Translations under genes and position numbers: made by a program | Shown: piece by piece, positions 37,841 to 47,606 of the stretch | How positions within the stretch are numbered: position 1 is the stretch's first letter | Layout: every line of letters begins with the position of its first letter | The notes under the pieces: model-generated | What the model saw: the letters and a program-made list of their open reading frames with translations, nothing else | The model's database searches: none | What the model was told of the DNA's origin: nothing | Assembly (NCBI GenBank): GCA_030949825.1 | Contig: JAUZSC010000016.1 | Location: 60,840 to 124,839, forward strand | From: Sulfurimonas sp. | GTDB lineage: Bacteria; Campylobacterota; Campylobacteria; Campylobacterales; Sulfurimonadaceae | DNA: 64,000 bases | Reading direction: 5' to 3'

Positions 37841-39005
37841 ACAGCGGAGTATAAAACAAGATTGGTTTTAGAAGTTTTAAAAGAAGAAAAAACCTTAGCA
37901 GAAATAGCAAGTGCAAATAAAATAACACCCCTAAATCTACAGAATTGGAAGAAGATATTTCTTGCAAATGCAGAGCTTGCGATGGAACCTAGTAAGGCTA
38001 TCAAAGAGTATAAAGAAGCTAATGCAAAGTTAGTAATTGAAGTGGGTGAATATGCTAAAAAAGTAGGACAATTAACCATAGAAAAGGACTGGCTTGTGGA
38101 AAAGCTAAAGGACTTGGGTTTATCTAAAAAACTAGAAATGGTTGATGAGTCTAAGTCTAAAGTAATGTCAGTGGTGAAACAGTGTGAACTACTACATCTA
38201 AGCAGAAGTAATATTTATTATGCACCAGTAGTAAACGAGCATAAACTAGCTATCAAAGAGGAGATTAAAGCCATCTTTGAGGAGATACCAATATATGGAG
38301 CCAAAAAGTGCATTGTCAGCTCAAAGAGAATGGCTTTAATGTTAGTCTGAACACCGTAACATCTTATCGCAAAGAGTTAGGCTTACGAGCTATTCTAGCT
38401 GTTAGAGAGCCCACCTGCCTTACTCAACCCAACATTGCACATCCTAAGCATTCTTATAAACTCAGAGGCTTGGATATTGTGAGAGCTAATCAAGTGTGGA
38501 GTACAGATATTACCTACATTAAAGATAGCTGGTGGTATGGTTTATCTTAGCTGCTGTTATTGATTGGTACTCCAAGGCAGTACTTAGTTGGCGAATCTCT
38601 AACACTATGGATACAGCTCTGGTTATGGATGTCCTTGATGAAGCACTTCTGAAGTATGGGAAACCAGAGATATTTAACACTGATCAAGGGAGTCAATATA
38701 CTAGCTATGTTCATACACAAAAGCTCAAAGATAATGGCATCATAATCTCAATGGATGGAGTTGGCAGAGCAACAGATAATATAGCAATTGAGAGGTTCTG
38801 GCGAAGTGCTAAAGTAGAGAGAATTTACTTGAACCAATATAACACAATTAAAGAGCTAAAAGAAGATGTAGCAGACTATATGCAATTTTACAATTACAGG
38901 AGATTTCATGAAACACTTGATTATAAAAAACCGATGAATGTTTACTTTGAGAGTTTGAAAATTAACAAGGAAATTTTTAACACTCAGGAGAAAAGTGTAG
39001 CCTAA
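37841..39005 (+). pseudogene. IS3-family transposase (second type), 5' truncated and frameshifted
   Basis: Begins at the IS3-like copy 3 border in the middle of the N-terminal helix-turn-helix (EYKTRLVLEVLKEEKTLAEIA) and continues through a coiled coil, then in two more frames (SYRKELGLRAILAVREPT; VWSTDITYI) to the DDE core (NTDQGSQYTS; ATDNIAIERFWRSAKVERIY; FYNYRRFHETLDYKKPMNVY). Frame breaks are near 38310 and 38535. The start codon was lost to the copy 3 insertion. Inactive as read. Confidence 0.8.
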
Positions 39006-39075
39006 GGTTACACACTAGGATGGAATAAGGATTTTGGAAAAGTTGTCTTGACTAATTGGGGTGGTATAGTTATTA

Positions 39076-39130
39076 TCTTATATCACGACCCAAGGGTCGA
39101 GAATTAAACCCTCCACTGATTAAAGAGATA
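39076..39130. repeat. Palindrome-bearing block shared with the insertion in copA
   Basis: About 55 bp, nearly identical to 59411-59466, containing the perfect hairpin CGACCC-AA-GGGTCG (39086-39099) and ending CCTCCACTGATTAAA. At 59 kb the same block forms one end of a short insertion in copA. It looks like the end of an IS200/IS605-type or palindrome-associated element. Confidence 0.5.
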
Positions 39131-39485
39131 GAAGAGTGGTGTGACAAACACTTTTTAAATGCTCATGCCATAGGTGGAAGTATAGCTCGTGCATTTACAT
39201 ATCTTAAAAATCAATTCACTAAGCTATCTATATACATAGAAGATGGTAGACTTAATATTGATAATAATATAGCTGAAAATCATGTAAGACCTATTCCTAT
39301 TGGAAGAAAAAACTGGTTGTTTGCAACTGGCACTAAAGGTGCTACTGCTCTTTGTAATTGGTATAGTATTATTGAAACTGCAAAAAGCTAATGGATTAGA
39401 TGCTTATGCTTATCTAAAATATATACTTACTCAACTTCCAATCTATCAAGCTGAGGGCAAAGATATAGAAGAGTTACTTCCTTAG
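39115..39485 (+). pseudogene. IS66-family transposase C-terminal remnant
   Basis: Reads LIKEIEEWCDKHFLNAHAIG ... FTKLSIYIEDGRLNIDNNIAENHVRPIPIGRKNWLFATGTKGA, the conserved C-terminal core of IS66 TnpC, with the catalytic Glu in the NNIAENHVRP block. A one-base shift near 39385 (an AAAAA run) separates the end NGLDAYAYLKYILTQLPIY...ELLP. The N-terminal two thirds are missing. Confidence 0.75.
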
Positions 39486-39528
39486 AATATTGAGCTGAGT
39501 TAAAACTGTTTACTTTGATAGATGGGGT

Positions 39529-39780
39529 TTACTTGGTGCTTACTAAATTATCTTTATCAAAAAAAATAGTTGATGCAGGTCCAAAAAATTTGCGGCAAAA
39601 ATTGGTTTAGTATTTATCCTTAGTGTTGTCTTTTTATATTTATTAAACTACATAGAACTTTCTATTTACATCATGGCAATACTTGTATTTTGTGCTAGCT
39701 TAGAATCCCTTTTTAGTTTTTGTCTCGCATGTATGGTATATCCTATATGGATGAAACTAAGTAATACGGAAAATATATAA
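39529..39780 (+). pseudogene. DUF4395-type membrane protein remnant
   Basis: A frame ending at 39780 reads AAKIGLVFILSVVFLYLLNY ... LESLFSFCLACMVYPIWMKL. The DAGPKNFAAKIG start and the FCLAC motif match DUF4395 membrane proteins. A missing T near 39587 (TTTGCGG) breaks the frame after AGPKN. The N-terminus is not visible. Confidence 0.5.
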
Positions 39781-39784
39781 TAAA

Positions 39785-39960
39785 TCATCCTAGAGGAAGT
39801 TTATAAAGTTCTTCAAGTAGCATAGGTTTATAAAAATAATAGCCTTGATAGCTTACATTGTACTCGAGTGCCATAATGTACTCGTACTGTTCTTTGCTTT
39901 CTATGCCTTCGATGATTACTTACATATCAAGTGAATGTGCAAGTGAAATCATTCCTTTGT
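39785..39960 (-). pseudogene. EAL-domain (c-di-GMP phosphodiesterase) C-terminal fragment
   Basis: Minus-strand frame GMISLAHSLDM-stop-VIIEGIESKEQYEYIMALEY... then QGYYFYKPMLLEELYKLPLG. This matches the end of an EAL domain (AEGVET and QGY-F-P blocks). It has an internal stop and the N-terminal part, with the EAL motif itself, is absent. Dead remnant. Confidence 0.65.
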
Positions 39961-40079
39961 ATATTTATATATCTTACATCAGTAAAGCTAAAAGAATCCT
40001 TGTTGAGTGAACATTCAGTTATAAGTTATTTGAAGTGTTTATTTGATAGTATTAGCGTAAATATATGAAACGGATAGCT

Positions 40080-40612
40080 ATGTTAATTATTAGTATAGGT
40101 AATGTATTACAAAAAGATGATGGTTTTGGTGTGTATGCTTCGACATACTTAAACAAAACTATAAATACTCACAAGATTTAAGCATTGTAAACGGTGGAGT
40201 AGAGGGGATAAACCTTTATAACCATCTTATAGAAAATGAGCATGTACTTATTTTAGACATACTCAACATTGATGATAAACCTGCATCTATTTATGCTATT
40301 CCCGCTCAAGAGATTGCAGGTTATGGCATCAACAACGGTGGTGCGCATGAGATAGGAATTATCCAGTGTTTAGACATGCTAGAGATGCAAGGAAAAGATA
40401 TACCCCAGACTATGCTTATCGGTATAGTTCCGGGTGAAGTCACATTTGATTTTTCACTCAGCGAAGAACTTAAAAACGCTTTTGAAGATTATATATCCGT
40501 AGTGTTGCAGTACCTAAAAAAACATGAGATTATAGCTACTAAAAAAGAAGAAATCAGCTCACTTCAAGAGATTATCGACAGGACAAAAGACCCCTCTGGA
40601 GCGATGGGTTAA
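40080..40612 (+). CDS. Hydrogenase maturation protease-like protein, frameshifted
   Basis: Endopeptidase family that trims the C-terminus of the [NiFe]-hydrogenase large subunit after Ni insertion (HyaD/HybD/HupD type). ISIGNVLQKDDGFGVYAS matches the family start, with the Ni-binding acid in KDDG. VNGGVEGINLYNHL and LILDILNIDDKPAS carry the further acid region. One A too few in the run at 40155-40158 splits the gene, so the annotated downstream frame begins only at 40376. It lies at the far end of the hyp region on the opposite strand and is additional to HydD at 51861-52418. Confidence 0.75.
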
Positions 40613-40615
40613 GTT

Positions 40616-41365
40616 TTAGATTTTCACTAAACTCGTTTCCCATCCATCGTATGCAGCGCCATAGTCTTCGCATAATTCTATGAGTTCTAAGGTAAGTTTG
40701 TCTATGTCGTAGTAAAAAGGTTTATCTATACGGTAAAAGCTTATTCCTTTGACATTATCTTCGTTAGATATTTCTTCTTTTACTCTAAACTCTTGTTTTG
40801 CAAGTGCTTCTAAAAGTTCTTCTTTTTTATCTTCGGATACAAAAAATAGTTTATGCTCTATTGCGCGAGGAACTTGGAGTGCATCGCCTGATTCTTTAAG
40901 TGAGTCACAAGCTTTGTGATTTTGTATGATTTGCCACTCCGGGGGAGTAGGATAGAGGAGTTTTTTATAGTAATTCCACTCATTGTCATCACTATGTCCA
41001 TTTGTAACTTCATAGCCCTCATGTTCGTTGAGTCCATAGTCTACAAAATCTTGCCAGTTGTATGTAAACTGTGCGTAATACAAAAATGTAACATAGCCAT
41101 CTGAGATAATACGTCCTACATATTTACCTATACGAAATTTTATCATAGCTGCTTCGAGTTTGTCTTCCATAAAAAGTATTTCAGGCTCTTCATTTTCTGT
41201 AAGTAGTCCATTGTCCGAAGTCTCTTTGAGCCTTACCTTAACATAAGCGATGTTAGGGTGTGTATAAACCAATTCTTCTATATCCATAGATATACCTGCG
41301 TTAAAGAGTATAGAAGCTGGTTTTCCCTCTAAACTTTTCATATAAAGTTCCCAATATTCTTGCAT
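40616..41365 (-). CDS. DUF695 / RraB-like two-domain protein
   Basis: 249 aa. The N-terminal half (WELYMKSLEGKPASILFNAG ... YVTFLYYAQFTYNW ... EWNYYKKLLYPTPPEWQ) fits DUF695. The C-terminal half (HKLFFVSEDKKEELLEALAK ... LELIELCEDYGAAYDGWETS) fits the RraB (RNase E inhibitor protein B) fold. It is the distal gene of the hyp operon, 12 bp after hypA. No direct link to hydrogenase maturation is known to me. Confidence 0.65.
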   Translation of the reverse strand: MQEYWELYMKSLEGKPASILFNAGISMDIEELVYTHPNIAYVKVRLKETSDNGLLTENEEPEILFMEDKLEAAMIKFRIGKYVGRIISDGYVTFLYYAQFTYNWQDFVDYGLNEHEGYEVTNGHSDDNEWNYYKKLLYPTPPEWQIIQNHKACDSLKESGDALQVPRAIEHKLFFVSEDKKEELLEALAKQEFRVKEEISNEDNVKGISFYRIDKPFYYDIDKLTLELIELCEDYGAAYDGWETSLVKI

Positions 41366-41377
41366 TTTAATTTCCTT

Positions 41378-41719
41378 TTATTGCATCTCTAAACTCATGA
41401 GGTACATATCTTCCCCATCGAGTACTTTAACACTTAGACTTTCGCACTTTAAACAATAGTAACGTACTTCGTCCACTTCAAAAATATTTCCACATTCTTT
41501 ACATTCTAGTTTTAATTTTTGTATATTTTGTACCAACTCTGCATTAGCACAAAGCGTATCTTCTTTAAAAGTATCAAAGGCAATTTTTAAAAGGTGTGCA
41601 TCTATACCAGACATCACTCCTATTTTTGTTATGACCTTATTTACAATAGTCGCGTTGTTCTTGGCTGCAACTTCTTCACATTGGTTAATAAGTGCTTGTA
41701 CTACGCTGTATTCATGCAT
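41378..41719 (-). CDS. hypA: Hydrogenase maturation nickel metallochaperone HypA
   Basis: 113 aa, normal size. The N-terminus MHEYSV carries the Ni-binding His2, and the Zn site is two CxxC pairs (CKEC and CLKC). It delivers nickel to the large-subunit precursor together with HypB. It overlaps hypX by 19 bp, indicating coupled translation. Confidence 0.95.
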   Translation of the reverse strand: MHEYSVVQALINQCEEVAAKNNATIVNKVITKIGVMSGIDAHLLKIAFDTFKEDTLCANAELVQNIQKLKLECKECGNIFEVDEVRYYCLKCESLSVKVLDGEDMYLMSLEMQ

Positions 41720-43356
41720 AGAGTTTCTCCTTTATGTAACTGTAATCTTTTTGGTGTCTCAATGGGACAAACCTTGTATACAAAGTCATGTCTTAAAGTA
41801 TGAAAAGTACTTGAGTCTTGCCAAAATTCAGGGTGCATAACTGCTAGTTCTTCTTCTTTTTTTTGCTCTATCATAGCTCTGTTAGCTTCAAGATAATCTT
41901 GCTTATCCCAGATATATTCGCTGTCATGTTTTGAGATGGCATAGCGATGCAGGTCTTCATAGTATGTATCTTGAGCAAAGACTTCATCTATCATTTTACA
42001 AGATTTTGCCTTGTTTGCTGAGAGTGGAAGACATGATTCTAGCATCTGGGATGCAAGTGTTTCTCCTACTTTTTTAGGAAGTGTATACGTATGGTATTCA
42101 CTTCCACTAAGCCCTAGAGTTTTATAGTGAGGGTTTAAAATAACTCCCTCTTTTGCAACAGCATAGTCACAAGCAAGACCCAAAAACACACCACCAGCAC
42201 CAGCATTTCTGCCAAAAGAAGCAATAGTTACGACTTCATCTGCATAAATGATAGCTGAGACTAAATCATTCATAGCATTTATATTTGCCCATCCATCTTC
42301 ACCTTGTTTTTGTGAATCTTCTAAAATATTTAAGTGTATTCCATTTGAGAAAAAATCCATTCCACCCACTAAAACAAGTACTTCGCATTCTGTTTTTAAG
42401 TATTCTACGGCGTATTTTAAGCGTATACATTGTGCAGTGTCCATAGCACCGTTATGAAAGTTAAAACAAAGGTAGGCAACATTGTCACGCTTCTCCATTG
42501 CTATTTCATAAAAAGTATCATAGGACTTATCAAAAATTAAAGGAAGTCTGTTCTCTTTAATCCCTTGAAGCTTTTGTTTAAGTACATAAGTAGCGGGGAG
42601 TTTAAATCCACTGAGTTCTTTTAGGTGGCTTATCCACAGAGCACCATCGAGTGTTGCTATGCAGATAGCACCATCACGCTTTCCAAGTATTTCTTTAACT
42701 TCACCCCTTAAGTTATCTTCCTTATGTGCACCGTAAAGATAGCAAGTTACACCAAGAATTTCATCCAAAACACCAGGAAAAGAATCACTTAAGTATATCT
42801 TTTGGACGATTGTACTTGTAGAGTCTTTCGTCCAATCAATTTGGCGTTTAGCCTGTGTAAACTTTTCATGAATAGGATTTAAAAGCTGCGCTATTTGTGT
42901 GTCACTTTGAAGGTTTTTAAAAAATACATCTAAGGCTTTAATGGAGTTGTGTGTAATTTCTTGTCTATAAAGAGAAGCCTTGTAGGTATCTCTTACTTTA
43001 AAATCGATCTGTGCATAAATAGCACCACCATCGTAGTCTTTGTTTGCTCTAAGAATAACAAGTCCCCATTCTTTTGTATGGCTTTGAAGCGCATATTCTA
43101 AAGAGTTTGGACCCCTATCACCTCGTGGACCTGGATGAAAAATATATGTTGGGTAGTTTTCATAAACACTCGAGGGAAGATAAAACTTTAAAAATGGACA
43201 TAAAATCATCTCTGGCTCAAAGTCTTGAACTTCGTTTAGTATTTGTTTTTCGTTTATTGCAAAACATACAGATACTGTATGCTTTTTATCTTGAAGATAT
43301 GTATAGACTCCCTGTGTTTGGGAGTTAAAAGCAGTAACTAAAAGAAGTATTTTCAT
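41701..43356 (-). CDS. hypX: HypX/HoxX, formyl-transferase/enoyl-CoA hydratase fusion for CO-ligand synthesis
   Basis: 551 aa. The N-terminal part resembles formyl-tetrahydrofolate-dependent transferases (TYIFHPGPRGDRGPNSLEYAL near residue 72). The C-terminal part is an enoyl-CoA hydratase/isomerase fold (VLVGGMDFFSNGIHLNILE, AGAGGVFLGLACDYAVAKEG). HypX converts a formyl group from N10-formyl-THF into CO for the NiFe(CN)2CO centre when O2 is present. Its presence between hypA and hypE predicts that the hydrogenase is matured in air or microaerobically. It follows hypE by 9 bp. Confidence 0.9.
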   Translation of the reverse strand: MKILLLVTAFNSQTQGVYTYLQDKKHTVSVCFAINEKQILNEVQDFEPEMILCPFLKFYLPSSVYENYPTYIFHPGPRGDRGPNSLEYALQSHTKEWGLVILRANKDYDGGAIYAQIDFKVRDTYKASLYRQEITHNSIKALDVFFKNLQSDTQIAQLLNPIHEKFTQAKRQIDWTKDSTSTIVQKIYLSDSFPGVLDEILGVTCYLYGAHKEDNLRGEVKEILGKRDGAICIATLDGALWISHLKELSGFKLPATYVLKQKLQGIKENRLPLIFDKSYDTFYEIAMEKRDNVAYLCFNFHNGAMDTAQCIRLKYAVEYLKTECEVLVLVGGMDFFSNGIHLNILEDSQKQGEDGWANINAMNDLVSAIIYADEVVTIASFGRNAGAGGVFLGLACDYAVAKEGVILNPHYKTLGLSGSEYHTYTLPKKVGETLASQMLESCLPLSANKAKSCKMIDEVFAQDTYYEDLHRYAISKHDSEYIWDKQDYLEANRAMIEQKKEEELAVMHPEFWQDSSTFHTLRHDFVYKVCPIETPKRLQLHKGETLCMNTA

Positions 43357-43365
43357 CTATTTTAC

Positions 43366-44359
43366 TTAGCAGATGCGTGGTAACAATTCACCTGTTGGTA
43401 AATCTAAAAAGCGTTTTGTTCCCCATGAAGAGTTAAGTAAAACTTTTGCTTTATACTGGAGTGTTACACTCGCTATTATGCAAGAACTAAGATGTGTCTT
43501 TTGCAGTATGCTTAAGGCTTTTTCTTCATCTTCTTTAGGTACACAAAGAACAAAAGTTCCTTCATTTGCTAAGTCAAGAGCTTCAAATCCTAGCATCTCA
43601 CAAATTCCGCGTACTTCTTCTTGTACGGGTATAGTTTCTTCTACGATCTCAACACAAACATCAGAACTCTTTGCCCATTCATTTAAAACAGCACTCACAC
43701 CTCCACGCGTTGCATCTCTAAGTGCTACGATTTTTATGCCAGCATCTATGAGTGCTTGAACTTGAGGATAAAGAGATGCACAGTCGGTTTTAAGATTGCT
43801 TTGTAACTCCATTCCCTCGCGTGCAGCAAAAATAGCCGCTCCATGCGCACCAATGTCACGACTCACTAAAATACTCATACCTTCTCTAAGTCCAGATGCA
43901 GTAATACCTTTGTATTGAATCTCTCCGATGGCTGTTGTATTTATAAAGAGTTTATCTACAGCACCTTTTGGCACTACTTTGGTATCGCCACTTACCACTA
44001 TTGCACCATTAATCTCAAGTTCTTCTTTCATAGATTTTACAATTCTTTCTAAATCTCGCGTAGCAAAACCCTCTTCTATAATTACAGAACAGGTCATATA
44101 CTTAGGTTTTGCACCCATCATTGCTAAATCGTTGCATGTGCCACATACTGCTAGTTTACCAATATCTCCACCGTTAAAAAACAAGGGACTCACAGTAAAA
44201 CTATCAGTTGTAAAAGCGAGTTTCCCATCTTCGATAACAGCAGCATCTTCGCTTTTATCTAAAATATCATTTTTAAAATGCTTATAAAATACTTTTTTTT
44301 ATAAGTTCGTTATTTTCTTCACCACCATTTCCGTGTGCTAATGTTATGGTTTTTGTCAT
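43366..44359 (-). CDS. hypE: Hydrogenase maturation protein HypE (thiocyanate-forming dehydratase), frameshifted
   Basis: HypE dehydrates S-carboxamide on its C-terminal Cys to the thiocyanate that becomes the CN ligands. The C-terminus ends PRIC with that Cys. The ATP-binding AIR-synthase-like fold includes GGDIGKLAVCGTCNDLAMMG and RDATRGGVSAVLNE. The true start is ATG 44359 (TITLAHGNGGEENNELIKK). An A8 run near 44290 puts the rest out of frame; with A7 it reads KVFYKHFKNDILDKSEDAAV and joins the long frame. The apparent start at 44193 is internal. It overlaps hypD by 4 bp. Confidence 0.9.
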
Positions 44360-45501
44360 AGCAAATTCCCATATTTATAGTAAGCGGCACAAGCACCCTC
44401 GCTACTTACCATGCATGAACCAATAGGTGTAGTAGGCTTACACGCAGTACCAAATATAGTACATTCTTTAGGTTTTGCCATTCCTCGAAGTATATCTCCG
44501 CAAATACAGAGTTTGTGGTCTTCTATCTCGGCAATTGGCAATACATCTTTGTATTTTACTTCTGCGTCATACGCTTCATATTCTTTACGGAGACTCAATC
44601 CACTATCGGGAACATTACCAAGTCCTCTCCATCTAAAAAGACTAGTTTTTTCAAAGTAAGTATTTATCAAATCTTGTGCTTTAAGGTTTCCATCATGATT
44701 TACAACTCTTTTGTACTGTACTTCAAGCTCGCATCTTTTTTCAACAAACTGTTTGACAATCATCGAAATTCCTTGCATAGCATCTACGGGTTCAAAACCA
44801 GTTACAACAACGGGACGACCATAGTCTTTTGGAAATTTATCATAGATTTTAGAACCACTTATAACACTTACATGGCTTGGTCCTAAAAATGCGTCGATTT
44901 GATTATTATATGAATCAACATGCACATCACGGCTATCGATAAGTTCTACCATAACCTCAGGAACAGTTACATGGTTTATATGAAAAAGAAGATTAGGAAT
45001 TTTGAGTTTTATTGTTTGCTCAACAAGTACCGCAGTCATTGGAGTTGTTGTTTCAAAGCCAATGGCAAAAAAGATAATAGTTTTGTCTTTGTTGTCAGTT
45101 GCAATTTTTATACATTCCATTGGGGAATATACAAAGCGAACATCTGCCCCCTTTGCGCGTGCATCTTGAAGGCTTCCATTGCTTCCTGGAACTTTTATCA
45201 TATCACCTAAGGTAACAAGAATTACATTTTCTTGCATTGAAAGTACATAGGCATGATCAATTCTTTCTTTTGGCATAATACATACAGGACATCCAGGTCC
45301 ATGGATGAAATTTACATTTTTAGGTAAAAGCTGTGGCAATCCAAACTTCATAATAGTATGCGTATGCCCACCACATACTTCCATAATATTTATTGGTTTT
45401 TCTAGTTTTGCAGCATCCTCAGCAATCATTTTTGCATAGGCTTTTATTGTCTGGCCATCACGAAAATCATCATAAAGATTTTTAAGTTCTAAGTCTGCCA
45501 T
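44356..45501 (-). CDS. hypD: Hydrogenase maturation protein HypD
   Basis: 381 aa, intact. Iron-sulfur scaffold protein that, with HypC, assembles Fe(CN)2CO. The GHTHTI motif lies near residue 45, GPGCPVCIMP near 69 and FFAIGFETTTP near 145. The C-terminal Cys cluster includes LCICGDIL and CTIFGTACKP. It overlaps hypC and hypE by a base or a few, so it is part of one operon. Confidence 0.95.
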   Translation of the reverse strand: MADLELKNLYDDFRDGQTIKAYAKMIAEDAAKLEKPINIMEVCGGHTHTIMKFGLPQLLPKNVNFIHGPGCPVCIMPKERIDHAYVLSMQENVILVTLGDMIKVPGSNGSLQDARAKGADVRFVYSPMECIKIATDNKDKTIIFFAIGFETTTPMTAVLVEQTIKLKIPNLLFHINHVTVPEVMVELIDSRDVHVDSYNNQIDAFLGPSHVSVISGSKIYDKFPKDYGRPVVVTGFEPVDAMQGISMIVKQFVEKRCELEVQYKRVVNHDGNLKAQDLINTYFEKTSLFRWRGLGNVPDSGLSLRKEYEAYDAEVKYKDVLPIAEIEDHKLCICGDILRGMAKPKECTIFGTACKPTTPIGSCMVSSEGACAAYYKYGNLL

Positions 45502-45791
45502 TAGATTTCTCTATTTGGACAATTGTCATCATCTGTTATGGCTGCGCGTCTGTCTTGTTCATCCATAGCTTCAAGTATTTCTCTGTAAACTTCAATAGAT
45601 GCAGCGGCTTCTACTTCATCTATCTTGTTCATAACAAATCCAATGTGTAAGAGAACATAATCTCCAACCTTGACATCATTATCTTCCATCATCATAAGAT
45701 TTGCATCTCGTTGAACACCCATGGTATCGACTGTACACATTGTTTCATCATCACTGATTTTAACAACTTTACTTGGTATGGATAAACACAT
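45501..45791 (-). CDS. hypC: Hydrogenase maturation chaperone HypC
   Basis: 96 aa. The N-terminal MCLSIPSKV contains the essential Cys2, and GDYVLLHIGFVMNKIDEVEA is the conserved family block. It binds HypD during ligand assembly and then the large-subunit precursor. The C-terminal tail is longer and more acidic than in short HypC proteins. Confidence 0.95.
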   Translation of the reverse strand: MCLSIPSKVVKISDDETMCTVDTMGVQRDANLMMMEDNDVKVGDYVLLHIGFVMNKIDEVEAAASIEVYREILEAMDEQDRRAAITDDDNCPNREI

Positions 45792-45792
45792 A

Positions 45793-46588
45793 TTAAACCC
45801 TCATCTTGCGTTTAAATTCTATCCAGTCAGCTACCGCTTTAATGGAGTCTAAATCATTTATATTTACTTCTAAGATATCCACATTTGGTTTAATCCGTCT
45901 AGCTTCTGCTTTTTCAGCTTCCATATCGTATTTAAAATGTGGCAATAAATCTGTTTTAGTTATAAGAACTAAATCTGCTTGACGAAACATAACCGGGTAC
46001 TTAGCTATTTTATCTTCACCCTCAGGTACAGATACTAGAACAATGTTGAGATGTGTTCCTACATCATACGAAGCAGGGCATACAAGGTTTCCTACATTTT
46101 CTATAAAACAAACATCAATGAGATCTAAATTAATATCATGCAAGCCTTTATGCACCATAAATGCATCTAAGTGACAGGCTGTTCCTGTTTGAATCTGCAC
46201 TGCTTCAATACCTTTGCTTCTTAAACGCTGGGCATCTCTTTCTGTTTCTAAATCGCCTTCAACTACAGAGAATTTAAAATCTGCTAGTTCAGCTAAGCTT
46301 TCAAGTAGACTCGTTTTTCCAGAACCTGGACTCGACATAAGATTAATTCCAAGTACTTTTTTTTGCTTCTAAATGGCTTCTGTTATGATCTGCTTCTTGA
46401 TCATTTTTATCAAGTATTTTTTGAATAACTGAAATAGTTTTTGCATCATTGAGTTGAGGGTTATGATGTAAATGCTCATGTGCTTTTTGATGATCATGTG
46501 AATGACTGTGTCCCTCTTCGTGTGTATGTTCTTCTTCTGTAACACCAACTTCCATTCCTCTTATACTACAACCACAATCTGCACACAT
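45793..46588 (-). CDS. hypB: Hydrogenase nickel-insertion GTPase HypB, frameshifted
   Basis: SIMIBI GTPase that delivers Ni with HypA. The N-terminal part (46588-46343) has MCADCGCS and a His-rich stretch (HTHEEGHSHSHDHQKAHEHL) for Ni storage. The C-terminal part has P-loop SSPGSGKTSL, then VEGDLETERDA, GTACHLDAFMV, FIENVGNLVCPA and TKTDLLPH. The two parts are out of frame because of an A8 run near 46355; A7 gives AKKVLGINLMSSPGSGK. It may well be a single intact gene. hypC follows after 1 bp. Confidence 0.9.
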
Positions 46589-46601
46589 ATTATCTCCTTT
46601 G

Positions 46602-47244
46602 TTACGCTATTAAAATATTTGTTCCTACTGCTAGTGATATTACACCAGCAACAGTAAATGCTCGTCTTAGATTTGTAAGATTCCCTAACAAGTTGGTATT
46701 AATGTAGAGCATTACTACTCCAAATGCTCCAAAAAACCAACATAACTCCTAATGTGAATGCTCCAACCATGCTAAAATCTACCATCGTTCCTTGGACTGC
46801 ACCTAATGTTACAAGCATACCTCGAACACCTCCAGCTCCCATGAGTAAACCAAGACCAAGTGCTGATGTTTGTGAAGCACCATCTTCGTGAATATGTGAC
46901 TTACCAAACCAAATATGGATATGTTCTTTCCCCTCATGTATATGTTTTTTAAGTTGAATACGATGTGAGAGAACCATGAAAAGTAAATACGAACCCATTG
47001 CTATAATAACTGTTGCTGAAATAACATCCCCATAGGCTAATATCTCTGGAGCTATTTCAAATGATTCTAATAGTTTCGCAAAAACAAAAAGGCTTAAACC
47101 ATGTCCAACTGCAAAAAGAGTTGTGATAAGCAAAGTTTTTCTTTGATTTTTCCCTATTGAGAAATCTGCAATAGCGGTTAAATGATCGGGACCAAAAGCA
47201 TGCAAGATGCCGTACCAAAAAATTATAAGTAATGAGGCTTCCAA
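46602..47244 (-). CDS. NicO-family nickel/cobalt permease, frameshifted at the C-terminus
   Basis: Polytopic membrane transporter. LHAFGPDHLTAIADFSIG is the conserved HAxGxDH Ni-binding motif of transmembrane helix 1, and VGHGLSLFVFA is the second block. A His-rich loop (HIHEGKEHIHIWFGKSHIHE) follows. The frame as read ends at 46699, but with one T fewer near 46735 it continues MLVFGAFGVVMLYINTNLLG... to a stop at 46602-46604. It should supply Ni for the hydrogenase and is first in the hyp operon. Confidence 0.8.
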
Positions 47245-47264
47245 AAGTGACTCCCTTAAATAAT

Positions 47265-47276
47265 GAATATATATTC
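47265..47276. promoter_or_regulatory. Palindrome GAATATATATTC upstream of the Ni permease/hyp operon
   Basis: 12-bp palindrome 21 bp before the permease start. The same 12 bp occur at 56411-56422 upstream of hydA, which makes it a candidate binding site for a shared regulator. The adjacent CTTATAATAGTCTG may contain a -10 element. Confidence 0.4.
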
Positions 47277-47357
47277 CTTATAATAGTCTGTTATATTTAA
47301 ATATAAATTAAAAAACTGTATACTGCCATATAAATTGATACTTTTAAAGGAATTTAG

Positions 47358-47606
47358 ATGAAACAACCTGTATGTGTAACACTTCAAAAGGGAAAAACTT
47401 ATAATTTTTGCACTTGTAGTAAAAGTGCTAATGGAGTCATTTGTGATAACTCACATAAGGGTAGCGAATTTGTACCCGAAGAATTTATAGCAACGCGAGA
47501 TGCAGGCTCTTACTTATGTCTATGCAAAAAGACACAAGGACCTCCATACTGTGACGGAACGCATGCTAAACCTGAGAAATTAAATTTGGATTTTTTACTT
47601 GAGTAA
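47358..47606 (+). CDS. CDGSH-type iron-sulfur protein with two zinc-finger-like CDGSH motifs
   Basis: 82 aa with two CDGSH-like [2Fe-2S] motifs: CTCSKSANGVICDNSH and CLCKKTQGPPYCDGTH. Family members (mitoNEET-like) are redox or cluster-transfer proteins. It lies divergent to the Ni permease and converges with hypF, overlapping its 3' end by 12 bp. A ribosome site (AAAGGAATTTAG) is present. Confidence 0.85.
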   Translation: MKQPVCVTLQKGKTYNFCTCSKSANGVICDNSHKGSEFVPEEFIATRDAGSYLCLCKKTQGPPYCDGTHAKPEKLNLDFLLE

